DNA of 22,556 bases from Ramlibacter sp. Its GTDB lineage: Bacteria > Pseudomonadota > Gammaproteobacteria > Burkholderiales > Burkholderiaceae_C. The notes under the pieces are model-generated. The model made no database searches, was not told the DNA's origin, and saw nothing but the letters and a program-made list of their open reading frames with translations. Location: assembly GCA_025351615.1 (NCBI GenBank), contig JANXVP010000361.1:1-22556 (forward strand), in the 5' to 3' direction. How positions within the stretch are numbered: position 1 is the stretch's first letter; each line of letters starts with the position of its first letter. Made by a program: the position numbers and the translations under genes. Positions 22,171-22,556 of this stretch are shown here, piece by piece.

Positions 22171-22519
22171 GTGTGAAGTCCGCCGGTAAGCCGGATTCTG
22201 TGGCGCCGGGGTTGCCCCCAACGTGACCGCCATTACTCTGGGCCGTCTGTCGCCAGACGGCTCGGTGCTACCTACCCGCACACTCTCCGGGACCAGATCA
22301 ACGTGTGCCTACTTGGTATTGCTGCGCGTAGAGATTGCCCGTTTCACCCGTCGTGCCTGGCCTTCTTTCGAAGGTTTGGCACCACGACTCGTCTCTGTTG
22401 CTCTGATCCTCACCTCGCGGTGGAGAGGTGTTACCTCCTACGCTGCCCTGTGCAGTCCGGACGTTCCTCCAGTGCCTGGTTTCCCAGATTGCACCAGCGG
22501 CGGTCTGGCGGGCTTCACA
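22171..22519 (-). ncRNA. rnpB: RNase P RNA, bacterial type A
   Basis: Catalytic RNA that matures tRNA 5' ends with the protein RnpA. On the minus strand: 5' helix strand TGTGAAGCCCGCC pairs with 3' strand GGCGGACTTCACA (P1, one C/A mismatch). Conserved core near the 5' end: GGAGGAACGTCCGGACTGCA and CAGGGCAG; near the 3' end: AGAGTAATGG and ACAGAATCCGGCTTA, all diagnostic. Length about 349. A GATAAT lies 6 bases before the 5' end and a T5 run follows the 3' end. Ends are estimated from P1 pairing. Confidence 0.95.
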
Positions 22520-22524
22520 TCCGC

Positions 22525-22530
22525 ATTATC
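22525..22530 (-). promoter_or_regulatory. -10 element of the rnpB promoter
   Basis: GATAAT on the minus strand, 6 bases before the predicted RNA 5' end. The -35 would fall at about 22548-22553, where no good hexamer is seen (CGAAGC). Confidence 0.5.
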
Positions 22531-22541
22531 GCAGGGGCACA

Positions 22542-22556
22542 ATGGCCGCTTCGACG
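22542..22556 (+). CDS. Start of a divergent gene (five codons), cut by the window edge
   Basis: ATG GCC GCT TCG ACG with AGGGG 4 bases upstream (22533-22537), divergent from rnpB. In betaproteobacteria rsmI often lies beside rnpB, so rsmI is a guess from context; five residues cannot confirm it. Confidence 0.35.

Overview
The window is high-GC DNA from a betaproteobacterium of the order Burkholderiales, most likely Comamonadaceae (a Variovorax, Polaromonas, Ramlibacter or Rhodoferax type genome). Reasons: two Bug-type (tripartite tricarboxylate) solute-binding proteins, the gene orders mraZ-rsmH-ftsL-ftsI and dapF-DUF484-xerC, a DksA with a long Lys/Ala/Pro tail, and two short repeats that resemble dispersed Comamonadaceae repeats (from memory, not searched).

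Layout. 1-2315: start of the division and cell wall (dcw) cluster on the minus strand, mraZ-rsmH-ftsL-ftsI (ftsI cut by the window edge), preceded by a probable MraZ operator of four boxes spaced exactly 10 bp apart. 2316-2567: a low-GC intergenic patch. 2568-8071: minus-strand housekeeping genes: a TPR/tandem-STAS protein, dksA, a COG0523 (CobW-type) metal GTPase and an RlmI-type 23S rRNA methyltransferase. 8137-15996: a catabolic island. A minus-strand operon (CaiB CoA-transferase, enoyl-CoA hydratase, a 30-codon remnant of an HMG-CoA-lyase-like gene, acyl-CoA dehydrogenase, MmgE/PrpD protein, MFS transporter) is divergent from a GntR/HutC regulator and a Bug protein. The 89-bp divergent region holds two palindromic operator-like sites and two candidate promoters that occupy almost the same bases. 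16015-18567: dapF-DUF484-xerC on the minus strand. 18700-19674: a second Bug protein. 19793-22146: plus-strand Nudix/metallo-beta-lactamase fusion, then an RsuA-like pseudouridine synthase that appears to lack its catalytic Asp. 22171-22519: RNase P RNA (rnpB) on the minus strand, then the first five codons of a divergent gene.

How the genes work together. The island reads as uptake (Bug, MFS), CoA activation (CaiB), alpha-beta oxidation (acyl-CoA dehydrogenase), hydration (crotonase) and formerly retro-aldol cleavage (lyase remnant) of an organic acid, probably a branched or dicarboxylic one, under a GntR regulator. The substrate cannot be read from sequence. The most interesting points are the eroded lyase gene in an otherwise tightly packed operon, the overlapping divergent promoters with operators, the apparently dead pseudouridine synthase, the Nudix-MBL fusion with a split Nudix box, the repeat-derived insertion inside dapF, and the histone-H1-like tail on a DksA with a single zinc-site cysteine. 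I see no CRISPR array, insertion sequence, prophage or defence system, and no wholly new system that I could defend.
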